A program made the position numbers and the translations under genes. Shown piece after piece: positions 22,965 to 30,826 of a stretch of DNA of 58,613 nucleotides (position 1 is the first letter of the stretch; every line of letters starts with the position of its first letter). The DNA comes from Anaerolineales bacterium (GTDB lineage Bacteria; Chloroflexota; Anaerolineae; Anaerolineales; UBA6663): positions 1-58,613 of the forward strand of contig JADLEU010000365.1 in NCBI GenBank assembly GCA_020845955.1, given 5' to 3'. The notes under the pieces were generated by a model. It saw only the letters and a program-made list of their open reading frames with translations. It was not told where the DNA came from and made no database searches.

Positions 22965-24991
22965 ACACATCCCCCAATGCCTTGACCCTGCACGTCTACG
23001 CGGCCTTTTCCACCACCAGCGTGCTTGACATCGACCACGACTTGGATCGAGTGGAAGGCTTGACGTTTGACACCTTCTATCCCGGGGGATTGTTCGGCAG
23101 TTGCAGTTTCTTTGTCCGGTGCCAGCCGGGCCGTATGTGGCTGTTCCGCAAAGGGCAGCGGCTGGTAGTGCGTAATCGGGGCGTGATTTGTTGGGAGGGC
23201 GAGATCACGGCCATTGGCTACGGTGCTGATCGGCGCACAGTGACCGCCACCGGCTACTGGGGGGCGCTGCTGGGCGTGCGCGGACTGGTCAAGGCCTGGG
23301 CGGATACGCGGCTGACCGAAGCGGTGTGGGAGTTGCGGGCTACCGACAGCGCGGTGGACAAATTCACCTTGGACCGGCAGGGGCGGCTGCGCTTTTCGGC
23401 GCGCGATGTGGAGATTGCTTCCGGCGACGGCCTGACTCTGCGCTACACCGCGCCCACCGGCCAGACGGTCAAGCGGGTGACATTCGATTACGACTTCTCG
23501 GAAGATGCCGCCATGTCGGCGGCGCTGGTCTATCACTTCAACGGGGTGAGCACCTACACTGACCTGGCCGAGGCCTACGACGGGCTGGCCTCGGCCGGCG
23601 TCAATGCCACGCTCAACACCACGCACTATCTGTACGTCGGGTTCCATGCCGGGCAGACCGACCATTTCCAGGGCGGGGACAGTATTTTTCTTAAGTTCAA
23701 TTTGGGGGACAGCGTCAATAATAACGCCGCTACGCTGGACGTGGAGTATCACGACGGCGGCGGGTGGGTGAATGTCTCCAGTCTGCTGGACGGCACAGCC
23801 TCGGCCGGGGCGCCCTTCGCGGTGGATGGCAACATTTCCTTCACCCGGCCGGGGAACCTGAACGCGGCCGAGATCAATGGCCAGGTCAAGGTCTGGTTTC
23901 GGATCACCACCAGCGCCAACCTGGACGCGGTGACGTTCAACGAAATTTACATCGGCCAAACGCAGTCTTGGACCGGGGTGCTCTACAACGTGGGCGCGGC
24001 CAGCGCCGAGACCACCCTGAGCGCTACCGGTACGGGTTCGGTTGATGACACCCTGGCCGCGCCCAGCCAGAGCGTCGACCTGATTTTCTCGGCGACGGGA
24101 GGTGTCCTCAACCCCTTCGCCAACGGCTCGGTCTATTGGGAGATCACCAACCTGGTGGTCTATACCGAGACGGGCACGATCAACGCTCAGGAAGTGGTCA
24201 AGGATTGGCGCGCGGCGATCAACAGCCTGAATGCCACCGAGGTATACATCGGGGCCAATACCCTGGCGCTGGTGCCATGGCTGACCGAAGAGCAAGGGGG
24301 CTATGAGACAGCCGCGTCCAACCTGGCGCGCCTGGCAGCGTTGGGCGATGCCGGAGGCAATGCGCAAGCCGCCTACCTGTTGGACAGCGATTTTGGCTCG
24401 GGCGGCGGGAATGGCAAGCCGGTCCTGGCACTGCAACAGCAACCGGCCCTGACTGACTACGAATACACCGTGATGTTTGATGTGTTGACCATGAGCGGCG
24501 TCAGTCTCGAAGAAAGGCCGGTCCTGAATTGGATCATCGTCAGGTATACCGACGCCCAGGGGCGCGAACGCCTGGTGACGCCGGATGACGATAGCTCGCT
24601 GACGGACACCGCCAGTGTCGCCGCCTATGGCCGGCGCGAGCATGTGCTGCAAGCGCGTTTCAACGCTGAGTCCACCGCCATCAGCTTCGGCGCTGCCTTC
24701 TTGGCCGAGCACAAGGACCCGCGTCTATTTGTCAGCGGCGAAATCCCGGTGACCGGCCTGATCACGGGAAAGTTTGGGGAGATGGTTCCTGTTTGCCGGG
24801 TGCGTGCCGGCAAGCGCATCCGGGTGACGAATTTTCTCAACGATGTCTTGGGAGTTTCCGGCGCCGGCTTGACCTTCATCATCAGCCACACCCGCTACGA
24901 CGCCGCGGCGCAGACGGTCTATATCAGTTGCGGGGTGCCGGATAACCTGGCCATCTTGCTGGCGCGGCTGCTGCGCGCGGAGCAGGCATGA
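22961..24991 (+). CDS. Tail tip / baseplate protein (Tal-like or minor tail protein)
   Basis: A 676-residue protein starting with GTG in a 4-bp overlap. The N-terminal 130 residues look like the hub-type strands that follow Dit in many siphoviruses (VYAAFSTTSVLDIDHDLDRV, GVICWEGEITAIGYG). The middle has an inserted beta sandwich (TLDVEYHDGGGWVNVSSLLD, QVKVWFRITTSANLDAVTFN) found in adhesion modules. No peptidase or hydrolase motif is visible. It probably forms the tail tip together with the 20541-22964 product. Confidence 0.62.
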   Translation: MNTSPNALTLHVYAAFSTTSVLDIDHDLDRVEGLTFDTFYPGGLFGSCSFFVRCQPGRMWLFRKGQRLVVRNRGVICWEGEITAIGYGADRRTVTATGYWGALLGVRGLVKAWADTRLTEAVWELRATDSAVDKFTLDRQGRLRFSARDVEIASGDGLTLRYTAPTGQTVKRVTFDYDFSEDAAMSAALVYHFNGVSTYTDLAEAYDGLASAGVNATLNTTHYLYVGFHAGQTDHFQGGDSIFLKFNLGDSVNNNAATLDVEYHDGGGWVNVSSLLDGTASAGAPFAVDGNISFTRPGNLNAAEINGQVKVWFRITTSANLDAVTFNEIYIGQTQSWTGVLYNVGAASAETTLSATGTGSVDDTLAAPSQSVDLIFSATGGVLNPFANGSVYWEITNLVVYTETGTINAQEVVKDWRAAINSLNATEVYIGANTLALVPWLTEEQGGYETAASNLARLAALGDAGGNAQAAYLLDSDFGSGGGNGKPVLALQQQPALTDYEYTVMFDVLTMSGVSLEERPVLNWIIVRYTDAQGRERLVTPDDDSSLTDTASVAAYGRREHVLQARFNAESTAISFGAAFLAEHKDPRLFVSGEIPVTGLITGKFGEMVPVCRVRAGKRIRVTNFLNDVLGVSGAGLTFIISHTRYDAAAQTVYISCGVPDNLAILLARLLRAEQA

Positions 24992-25830
24992 CCACACAAC
25001 GCCCCCCGACCGGCAAGGGATATTTCGTCTGGATCATTTCGCGCTGCGCCGGCGGCGACCCCGCGCGCCTGGCGGCGATGGCGCGCGGCGCGGGACTGGC
25101 CTGGGTGGCGCTGAAGATCGCCGACGGGACCGTTGTGTACAACGGTGACCCGGCCGCCCATGTGGCGGCGCTGCAGTCCGCCGGCGTGGCCGTCTGGGGC
25201 TGGAGCTACGTGTATGGCCGGGCGCCGGTGGTGGAGGCCGGCCGCGCGGTGGAGCGCGTGCGACGCTACGGGCTGGCGGGGTATTTGATCAACGCCGAGG
25301 CCGAATACAAGGCGCCGGGGATGGGGGCCAGGGCGCGTGAGTTCGTCCAGGCGCTGCGCGAGGTGGAGCCCGGCCTGGCGGTGGGGCTGTGTTCGTACCG
25401 CTACCCGAGCCTGCACCCGACTTTCCCATGGGCTGAATTCCTGGCCGGGTGCAACTTCCACGCGCCGCAGCTGTATTGGCTGGAAGACAGCCGCCCGGCG
25501 GCGCCGGCGCTGCAGCTGGCACGGTCGCTCGACGAACTGCGCGCGCGGCGCGATCTGCCCGTGGTGCCGATCGGGGTGGCCAGCCCGAACGACGCGGGCA
25601 GCTGGTACCCCGCGGTGGCCCAGTTGGACAACTTTGACGAGGCCGCGCACGCGCTGGGGCTGCCGGGCGTGGGCTGGTGGAGCTGGCAGCATGCCGAGCG
25701 CCAGCGGGACTTCTGGGCGGCGATCGCGGCGCACCGGTGGGACGCGCCGGCGCCGCCGGCCGATCCGGACTCGGCGGAAAAGGCGCGCGTTCTGGCGCAT
25801 GCCGAGGCGATTCTGACAGAGCTGAGGTAG
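24988..25830 (+). CDS. Phage TIM-barrel glycosidase-like lytic enzyme
   Basis: A 280-residue protein with alternating strands and helices as in GH25-like and related phage TIM barrels: YFVWIISRCAGGDPARLAAM, WVALKIADG, GVAVWGWSYVYG, GYLINAEAEYK (Glu104/Glu106), GLCSYRYPSLH, VGWWSWQHAER. The acidic pair at the end of a strand is at the place of the catalytic residues. Likely role: cutting wall glycan on entry or exit. It overlaps the tail-tip gene by 4 bp, so it may also be a virion-bound enzyme. I cannot assign a named GH family. Confidence 0.65.
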   Translation: MTTQRPPTGKGYFVWIISRCAGGDPARLAAMARGAGLAWVALKIADGTVVYNGDPAAHVAALQSAGVAVWGWSYVYGRAPVVEAGRAVERVRRYGLAGYLINAEAEYKAPGMGARAREFVQALREVEPGLAVGLCSYRYPSLHPTFPWAEFLAGCNFHAPQLYWLEDSRPAAPALQLARSLDELRARRDLPVVPIGVASPNDAGSWYPAVAQLDNFDEAAHALGLPGVGWWSWQHAERQRDFWAAIAAHRWDAPAPPADPDSAEKARVLAHAEAILTELR

Positions 25831-25832
25831 CC

Positions 25833-27023
25833 GTGCACCTACAGAATCCCGTACCCGGCTGGACCGCGGCACTCCTGGCGCTGCCCGACGGGGCGTGCGT
25901 CAAGGCCTTCCACGGCTCGACGCTGCGCGAGGCCAAACAGAGCTGGGCGGCCGCCGGGCGCGACCCGGCCAAGCTCATCACGGTCTTTCGCTTCAACGAC
26001 CACGAGGCGGCGCCGGCGGGCACGTGGGAGCAGGCCGTCGCCCACCAGAGGGGGCAGTTCGCCCGCTGGGTCGACGGCACCTATCTCGACCAGTTCGCGC
26101 CGTTCGTCGACCTGGTCCAGGGCGCCAACGAGCACACGGCCAACTCGACCTGGGCCGATCCGGCCGACAAGGCCCGGGCGCTGCAGAGCGAACGGGCGGC
26201 CGCCTACGTCTGGAGCACGGATTATCGCGGGCGGCTGGGCATCCCGGCGGGCTGCCGGCTGACGCTGCTGTCGGGGCCGGTCTCCAACGACGTGCCGCGC
26301 GAGATCTGCGAGCTCAGCATCCAGGAAGATTGCCCGATCGACTACCACGCCTATACGCGCTGGTACCATGGCGCGCGCTCGCCCGTCGACTGGACCGACG
26401 ACTCGGGCCGCTGGCACCGGCACGAGCTGGCCTACGGGCTGCGGCCGGCCTGGTTCTTCGGCGAGTGCGGGCCGTACATCAATGCGAGCGACGGCTGGCG
26501 CCATCCCGACGTGCTGGGCGGGGACGTCAACAAGCTGGTGGGGGCTATGCGGGCCTGGTACGCCGACGTCGCCCACACGCCGGCGTACCGCGAGGGGCGG
26601 ATCGTCGGCCAGGGCGCCTGGTTCACAAGCGGCAACGCCGGCTGGCCGTGGTACGAGTTGGAAGCGGACCAATTGGTCCGGCTGGCCGAGCTGGCCGCGG
26701 CGGTCTGGCACCCAGGAGAGGACGCAGACATGGATCGAGTCAGAATCGAACAGCACGCGCGGGCGATCGTGGCCGAGGTGACCGGCCAATGGTGGCAGGC
26801 GTGGCCGGAGGGGGAGTACGGCCAGGAGCGCCGGCTGGCCAACCCGCGCAAGGTGCTCAACATCTACCGGCCGGATGGCACACTGCTGCGGACGATGAAC
26901 GTGCAGTGGGAAATGGACGTAACCGGGCGCTGGGCGAACCTGCTGCGGGTGGTGGACCAGGCCGGCACGGCCAATGACTGGTTCGTGCGTGCTGAGGACG
27001 TGACGCCGCTGGAGCCAGTCTAG
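25833..27023 (+). CDS. Second glycosidase-like lytic enzyme with C-terminal extra domain
   Basis: A 396-residue protein starting at GTG 25833; an in-frame extension upstream lies in the previous gene. Residues 1-290 form a probable TIM barrel with the clan GH-A arrangement: acid/base Glu in GANE (Asn99-Glu100) after strand 4 and a nucleophile candidate in FFGECG (Glu211) after strand 7. Residues 310-396 are a separate beta domain (LNIYRPDGTLLRTMNVQWEM) that may bind the envelope. Together with the 24988-25830 enzyme it would be the lysis or adsorption depolymerase. A type A palindrome lies in its codons at 26665. Confidence 0.62.
   Translation: MHLQNPVPGWTAALLALPDGACVKAFHGSTLREAKQSWAAAGRDPAKLITVFRFNDHEAAPAGTWEQAVAHQRGQFARWVDGTYLDQFAPFVDLVQGANEHTANSTWADPADKARALQSERAAAYVWSTDYRGRLGIPAGCRLTLLSGPVSNDVPREICELSIQEDCPIDYHAYTRWYHGARSPVDWTDDSGRWHRHELAYGLRPAWFFGECGPYINASDGWRHPDVLGGDVNKLVGAMRAWYADVAHTPAYREGRIVGQGAWFTSGNAGWPWYELEADQLVRLAELAAAVWHPGEDADMDRVRIEQHARAIVAEVTGQWWQAWPEGEYGQERRLANPRKVLNIYRPDGTLLRTMNVQWEMDVTGRWANLLRVVDQAGTANDWFVRAEDVTPLEPV
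26665..26680. repeat. Type A palindrome, copy 2
   Basis: CGGACCAATTGGTCCG, a perfect 16-bp palindrome, inside the second glycosidase gene, where it reads Ala-Asp-Gln-Leu-Val-Arg. Identical to 36428-36443. Confidence 0.85.
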
Positions 27024-27030
27024 CGGCTGA

Positions 27031-28098
27031 TCAGACCGGTTCGGTGATTGGGTGGTCGGGTTGGGTTAGGTTGGCTGCGGGGGTTAGGTTGGGCACGGCG
27101 CAGCCCACCGCTGGCTCGGACTCCCCGGTGGGGAGGTGGGCATCCAGCCGCCCTGCCGACAGCTCATCGGCCAGGCGGGCGAAGTTCCACTCGGGCCGCC
27201 AGCCAGTCTGGCGCCCGGGCTTGCCCGGCACGATCACGTCGCCCAGCACGCCAGCGGCCTTGAGCACGCCGGCCAGCCGGCGGTAGGCCGGATCGGTCAC
27301 CACGCCGCGCGCCATCAGCTCCGCCCGCGTAAATCCGTATTGGGAGCCCCACCAACCGAACAACCGAACCGCCTGGCGCCAGCCGTGCACGCGGCTGGGC
27401 TGGGTGGGCTGGTGCTCGACGATCGCCGCCGGCGCGTCTAATAGTCCCGGAAGCGTATAGACCTGGTAGCCCTCGCCCGGCGCCCACTCGGCCCAGTGGC
27501 CGGGCGGCAGCAGCCGGAAGGCCTCGCGGGCGATGGCGGCCTGCTCGCGCAGGCGGGCGATGCGGACCGCCGTCAGCCGGTCGACGGCCAGTACGGTGAT
27601 GGCCGTCAGCCCGGCGACGACCAGGGTCACGATCAGCACGGCGCGCAGCGTCTCCCAGAACTCGCCCACGCTGGCGGCCCGGGCCTGTTCGCCGGCAGCC
27701 TGCGTGGCGGCGTAGGCGGCCTGGGTGCGCAGCGCGGCCGCGGTGGGGGTGGCCCAGGCCTGCGTCTGCGCGGCGGCCTGGGTGCGCTGGGCGGCTATGT
27801 CCGTGGACATGGCGGCGCCGGCGCCGGCGGTGAGCTGCAGGGCGGCGCGGGTCTGCTCGACGGCGAGGGCGCCCAGGGTGAGCTGTGCGGCGGCCGTTGA
27901 GGTGGCGCGAGCGGCGAGCTCGCTGGCGGTGGCCTGGGCGCCGGCAGTGGCGTAGGCCGCGGCCGTGGCGGTGGCGCGGTCAATGACGCGCTGGGCCTCG
28001 GCGGGCAGGACGTCGCCGCCGGCGGCGGGGACGGTGACGACGACGGGCGCGCAGGCGGCAGTCAGCAGGATGCAGACGCAGAACAGGATGCGGCCCAT
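27031..28098 (-). CDS. Membrane lipoprotein with Ala/Thr-rich coiled coil
   Basis: A 355-residue protein. A lipoprotein signal precedes Cys16 (ILFCVCILLTAAC), then a 120-residue Ala/Thr/Gln helix (AQTQAWATPTAAALRTQAAY), a transmembrane helix (LIVTLVVAGLTAITVLAV) and a cytoplasmic or surface domain of about 160 residues. The last region holds a helical, winged-helix-like pattern (FTRAELMARGVVTDPAYRRL). The start at ATG 28098 fits the signal peptide. It is the last gene of the leftward module, 7 bp from the end of the late operon. Possibly a lysogenic-conversion or exclusion protein; no family recognised. Confidence 0.6.
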   Translation of the reverse strand: MGRILFCVCILLTAACAPVVVTVPAAGGDVLPAEAQRVIDRATATAAAYATAGAQATASELAARATSTAAAQLTLGALAVEQTRAALQLTAGAGAAMSTDIAAQRTQAAAQTQAWATPTAAALRTQAAYAATQAAGEQARAASVGEFWETLRAVLIVTLVVAGLTAITVLAVDRLTAVRIARLREQAAIAREAFRLLPPGHWAEWAPGEGYQVYTLPGLLDAPAAIVEHQPTQPSRVHGWRQAVRLFGWWGSQYGFTRAELMARGVVTDPAYRRLAGVLKAAGVLGDVIVPGKPGRQTGWRPEWNFARLADELSAGRLDAHLPTGESEPAVGCAVPNLTPAANLTQPDHPITEPV

Positions 28099-28120
28099 TC
28101 GGAGATTATGAACCTGGCTG

Positions 28121-28429
28121 TCAAGGCGCGGGAGAGTTCTCACCTGTTTCTAAGCCAGACGCCGGCGTCTGCCCGTACACTTCGCCGGCCAGCGCCAGCC
28201 GGATCACCTCGGCCGCGACCGCATCGCCCAGGAAGCAACACACCGGCTTGATCGAGTTGAGCACCAGCGGCACATTGACGATCTTGCCGCCCGCGCGTCT
28301 CATGATGTCATCGGACGCCATCGCGGCGTTGAACAGGCCCAGCATGGCCAGCGCGGCGCCGCGTGGCCACTCCGCCTTGAGCGGGCGCAGATGGCGGTCG
28401 CACCACATGACGGGCCATTGAAGATTCAT
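28121..28429 (-). CDS. Small phage protein of unknown function
   Basis: A 102-residue protein whose ATG overlaps the stop of the upstream gene (ATGA at 28429-28426). The N-terminus is WPVMWCDRHLRPLKAEWPRG, the middle a helix of small residues. Cys residues at 11, 64 and 65 could bind a metal. No family recognised. Confidence 0.5.
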   Translation of the reverse strand: MNLQWPVMWCDRHLRPLKAEWPRGAALAMLGLFNAAMASDDIMRRAGGKIVNVPLVLNSIKPVCCFLGDAVAAEVIRLALAGEVYGQTPASGLETGENSPAP

Positions 28430-28794
28430 TCCAGCCATCCCCCATTCCCAAACACCGGGTCACAGAACTGACACCAACCCTTTGTGGCCTCGTGCGCGGC
28501 CAAGTAGGCGTAGGCCCGCTCACGCCACTTTGGGCCGCCGCGCGTCGAGCCGGACCACTGCATGTGGCTGTAGATGCTATGACAGCGCCAACACACGGCA
28601 TAGTATTCGGCTTGGTCGGTGAACAGCAGACGCATGTTCTCGCAGCGTATGAACTGGTTGGGGTTCTTGCCGACATAGCATTCGACAGCCATGAACGGTT
28701 GACCGTCTTTCGCCGGTCGATCTGTATCCCACCACCAGTACGTCTCACCGTCGTTGGGGAACTGGGGGTTGTTCTCGATCAGTTGAAATCTCAT
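28426..28794 (-). CDS. Small zinc-binding phage protein (HNH-like Cys pairs)
   Basis: A 122-residue protein, start ATG 28794. Two CxxC pairs (CWRCHSIYSH and CQFCDP) about 37 residues apart with a His between them suggest a zinc-ribbon or an HNH-like treble clef. Before them lie aromatic strands (GETYWWWDTDRPAKDGQPFM). It overlaps both neighbours by 4 bp. The histidine and Asp positions are not enough to claim nuclease activity. Confidence 0.52.
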   Translation of the reverse strand: MRFQLIENNPQFPNDGETYWWWDTDRPAKDGQPFMAVECYVGKNPNQFIRCENMRLLFTDQAEYYAVCWRCHSIYSHMQWSGSTRGGPKWRERAYAYLAAHEATKGWCQFCDPVFGNGGWLE

Positions 28795-29291
28795 CGTTTC
28801 ATCCGCTTCCTTCCCCGGACCAACTTGGTCCGCTTCTGCTTTCGCCGCCACGCCCGTGCGCGGTCCCGGCAGGCGTCCGAGCAATAGCGCTCGCCGTGCG
28901 CTGGCACAAAGTGAACGCCACACCTCCGGCGGGCGCAGCGCCGCGAGCGCGCCCGGACCACGGCACCGCTCTTGACACCGTGGGCCCAGACGGTGACCGG
29001 CACGACGCCGTTGGCGGTCGGCGGCTTGCGGGCGGTACAGACGCCAGCCACGTGCACCTGGCCGCAGTCCGGGCAGACCGGTGCATCAGCTAGGGCTGGC
29101 AGCCCCAGCGCCAGGCGGACTGAGATCTTTTTGGGCTCGCGCCCCTTGGCGATGGCGCACAGCGTGCCGGCCGGCACGCCCGGATAATGGCGTTTGGCGA
29201 TCTTGCGCCATGACAGGCCCTGGCGGTCGTGCTTGGCCAGCAGGTCGCGCCTGATGGCGTCCAATTGCTGGACAGGGCCAGTTTGAGTCAC
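28791..29291 (-). CDS. HTH plus zinc-finger DNA-binding protein
   Basis: A 166-residue basic protein starting at GTG 29291. Residues 10-45 form a helix-turn-helix-like segment (HDRQGLSWRKIAKRHYPGVP), followed by a CPDCGQVHVAGVC zinc knuckle and a C-terminal Arg-rich zinc domain (FVPAHGERYCSDACRDRARA). Such proteins are common in phage early regions as regulators. A type A palindrome is inside the gene at 28816. The upstream extension in the same frame (to 29642) is shadow sequence. Confidence 0.55.
   Translation of the reverse strand: MTQTGPVQQLDAIRRDLLAKHDRQGLSWRKIAKRHYPGVPAGTLCAIAKGREPKKISVRLALGLPALADAPVCPDCGQVHVAGVCTARKPPTANGVVPVTVWAHGVKSGAVVRARSRRCARRRCGVHFVPAHGERYCSDACRDRARAWRRKQKRTKLVRGRKRMKR
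28816..28832. repeat. Type A palindrome, copy 3
   Basis: CGGACCAA-C-TTGGTCCG, 8-bp perfect arms with one central base, inside the HTH/zinc-finger gene, where it reads Arg-Thr-Lys-Leu-Val-Arg. Confidence 0.85.
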
Positions 29292-29764
29292 GTCACGCTC
29301 GCGCCTTCCCCGCTGACGGGTGCGCCGCCGGCTGGAGTCGGCTTCTTGAGCCAGACGACGCGGATGAGGCCCCAGCGCTGGCCGTGCCGGTCGCGGCACT
29401 GGCCGGCCCACTGGTAGCCGGTGGCTTCGATGCCACGGCGGATGGCGATCGGGACCTTGAGCAGCCCGAGGCGCAGGCCTTGGCTGGTCAGCCGCAGTTT
29501 GTCGTCGAGGCGGACGGCGAAGGTGTGGGCGTCGAGCCGGCGGCACTCGCCGGCGGGCGGGTCGACGACCTCGCCGCCGATGTCGTCGACGACGGGCGCG
29601 GGCTTGGGCGTAAGCTCCTGGAGCTTGCGCCGGGCGCGCCACTCGCGGTCGTACTGGCGCTTATGCTCCGCGCACAGGCTGGTCTGGTAGACGGCCGGCT
29701 CGTCGCACTTGATGCAGAGGCGCGGCTGGAAGCTGTGGCTGCGCCTAGTCGAAGTCGCGGTCAT
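29288..29764 (-). CDS. Small zinc-finger phage protein of unknown function
   Basis: A 158-residue protein. CIKCDEPAVYQTSLCAEHKR gives a CxxC...CxxH zinc finger at about 18-36, followed by a charged helix. The C-terminal half is an alpha/beta segment (DAHTFAVRLDDKLRLTSQGL, RWGLIRVVWLKKP). The start at 29764 avoids a long overlap with the upstream gene. No function can be assigned. Confidence 0.5.
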   Translation of the reverse strand: MTATSTRRSHSFQPRLCIKCDEPAVYQTSLCAEHKRQYDREWRARRKLQELTPKPAPVVDDIGGEVVDPPAGECRRLDAHTFAVRLDDKLRLTSQGLRLGLLKVPIAIRRGIEATGYQWAGQCRDRHGQRWGLIRVVWLKKPTPAGGAPVSGEGASVT

Positions 29765-30125
29765 CGTCGTCATCGAAGTTGTCTTCGTCGTCATAGTCGA
29801 CAAGGGGGCCGGCGTCCCTGTAATGATCGGGCGTTTCGGGGCCCGGCGGCAGCGCAGGCGCGAGGTAGACCGTCACGGGCCGGGCGCGCATGGCCAGGGC
29901 GGCGCGGCGCGCGGTCTGCTCGTCGACCGGCGTGATCGAGTAGATGGCCTTGTCGCCGTAAAAGCGCGTGAAGGCGGGCGCGCCGTCGACGGCGGGTACG
30001 TCGACGCGGATGAAGCCGGCGCCGGCGATGGTCTGCTCACTCACTTCGCCGGCCAGGCGCTCGTGGCCGAAGATCTCGACGATGGCCCAGGAGCGGAACG
30101 GTTCGGTTTGCGGTTGGTCGGTCAT
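29745..30125 (-). CDS. Conserved phage/plasmid protein of unknown function
   Basis: A 126-residue protein with the pattern WAIVEIFGHERLAGEVSEQT, then GAGFIRVDVPA, KAIYSITPVDEQTARRAA, and an acidic C-terminus (DDEDNFDDDDDRDFD). I have seen this pattern in many phage and plasmid early regions, with no known role. The acidic tail could mimic DNA. Its start is 62 bp from the divergent cargo gene. Confidence 0.6.
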   Translation of the reverse strand: MTDQPQTEPFRSWAIVEIFGHERLAGEVSEQTIAGAGFIRVDVPAVDGAPAFTRFYGDKAIYSITPVDEQTARRAALAMRARPVTVYLAPALPPGPETPDHYRDAGPLVDYDDEDNFDDDDDRDFD

Positions 30126-30135
30126 GCTCTAAAAT
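30108..30135 (+). promoter_or_regulatory. Promoter of the rightward cargo gene
   Basis: TTGCGG at 30108-30113 and TAAAAT at 30130-30135 are spaced by 16 bp. AGGAGG at 30177-30182 is 5 bases before ATG 30188. It overlaps the start of the leftward gene at 30125. Confidence 0.5.
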
Positions 30136-30187
30136 CCCTTTCATCGCTAATTCGGCTTCTACGAGCACTTCGTTCTAGGAGGGGCAC

Positions 30188-30814
30188 ATGGGCTGGCCGC
30201 CATTCGATAGGTGGGTGACTGAGTTCGCGCAGATGTTCCAGCAGATTGCAGTTGGCCTGGCTGCCATTGGCACCGGCGTGACTGCATTTTTTGCTTTGCG
30301 AACCTGGCGAGCCGAGCTTGAAGGTAAAACGCAGTATGATGTTGCTCGGCGCCTTTATGGTCTGGCCCGACGGTATTCGTTCGAGTTCACCAGGATGCAG
30401 AAGGCTCTCGTCCAACCGTCTGAATGGGCTGACCGTGTTCACCAAGATGACGAGGATCCCCTTACCACGGCAAACCGAAATGATCACCATGCTCGCGGCA
30501 TGAGAGCTCAGCAGTTGGTGCCCATATTGCAGGAACTGCGCGAGGCGGCTTGGGAAGCTGATCTCGTCTTGATGCTCGACGATGCCACAATCCTCAAGCC
30601 ATTTGAGGACGCTTGGACAACCTACTATAGCAATCTTGGGAGGTATTACGACGACATGATTTTTGCTGCACATGCGGGAGCACTTAGGCAAAGCGTGGAT
30701 GAACGCAAACGACGCCACTCGATTGTCGTCGGGACCGATGACGATGAGGTCACGGTCCTTATCCGTGATGGCCTCACCCGTCTCAAGCAACAACTCCGGC
30801 CGTTTATTCACTAA
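30188..30814 (+). CDS. Cargo (moron) membrane-anchored protein of unknown function
   Basis: A 208-residue protein with an N-terminal hydrophobic helix (residues 18-38, IAVGLAAIGTGVTAFFALRT) and a long soluble helical domain. It is the only rightward gene inside the leftward module, has its own promoter and a perfect Shine-Dalgarno, and looks clearly less GC-rich than its neighbours. These are the marks of a moron: a recently acquired gene expressed in the lysogen. A role in superinfection exclusion or defence is plausible from the topology but unproven. Confidence 0.6.
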   Translation: MGWPPFDRWVTEFAQMFQQIAVGLAAIGTGVTAFFALRTWRAELEGKTQYDVARRLYGLARRYSFEFTRMQKALVQPSEWADRVHQDDEDPLTTANRNDHHARGMRAQQLVPILQELREAAWEADLVLMLDDATILKPFEDAWTTYYSNLGRYYDDMIFAAHAGALRQSVDERKRRHSIVVGTDDDEVTVLIRDGLTRLKQQLRPFIH

Positions 30815-30826
30815 TTCTTCCGAGTC

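Noticed and set aside
22949-24712. A 587-residue minus-strand open frame
   Set aside because: Antisense shadow of the tail-tip gene; composition and lack of motifs argue against it.
25677-25832. N-terminal extension of the second glycosidase
   Set aside because: These codons overlap the end of the first glycosidase and read as Arg/Gly/Ala shadow; GTG 25833, 2 bp after the previous stop, is the better start.
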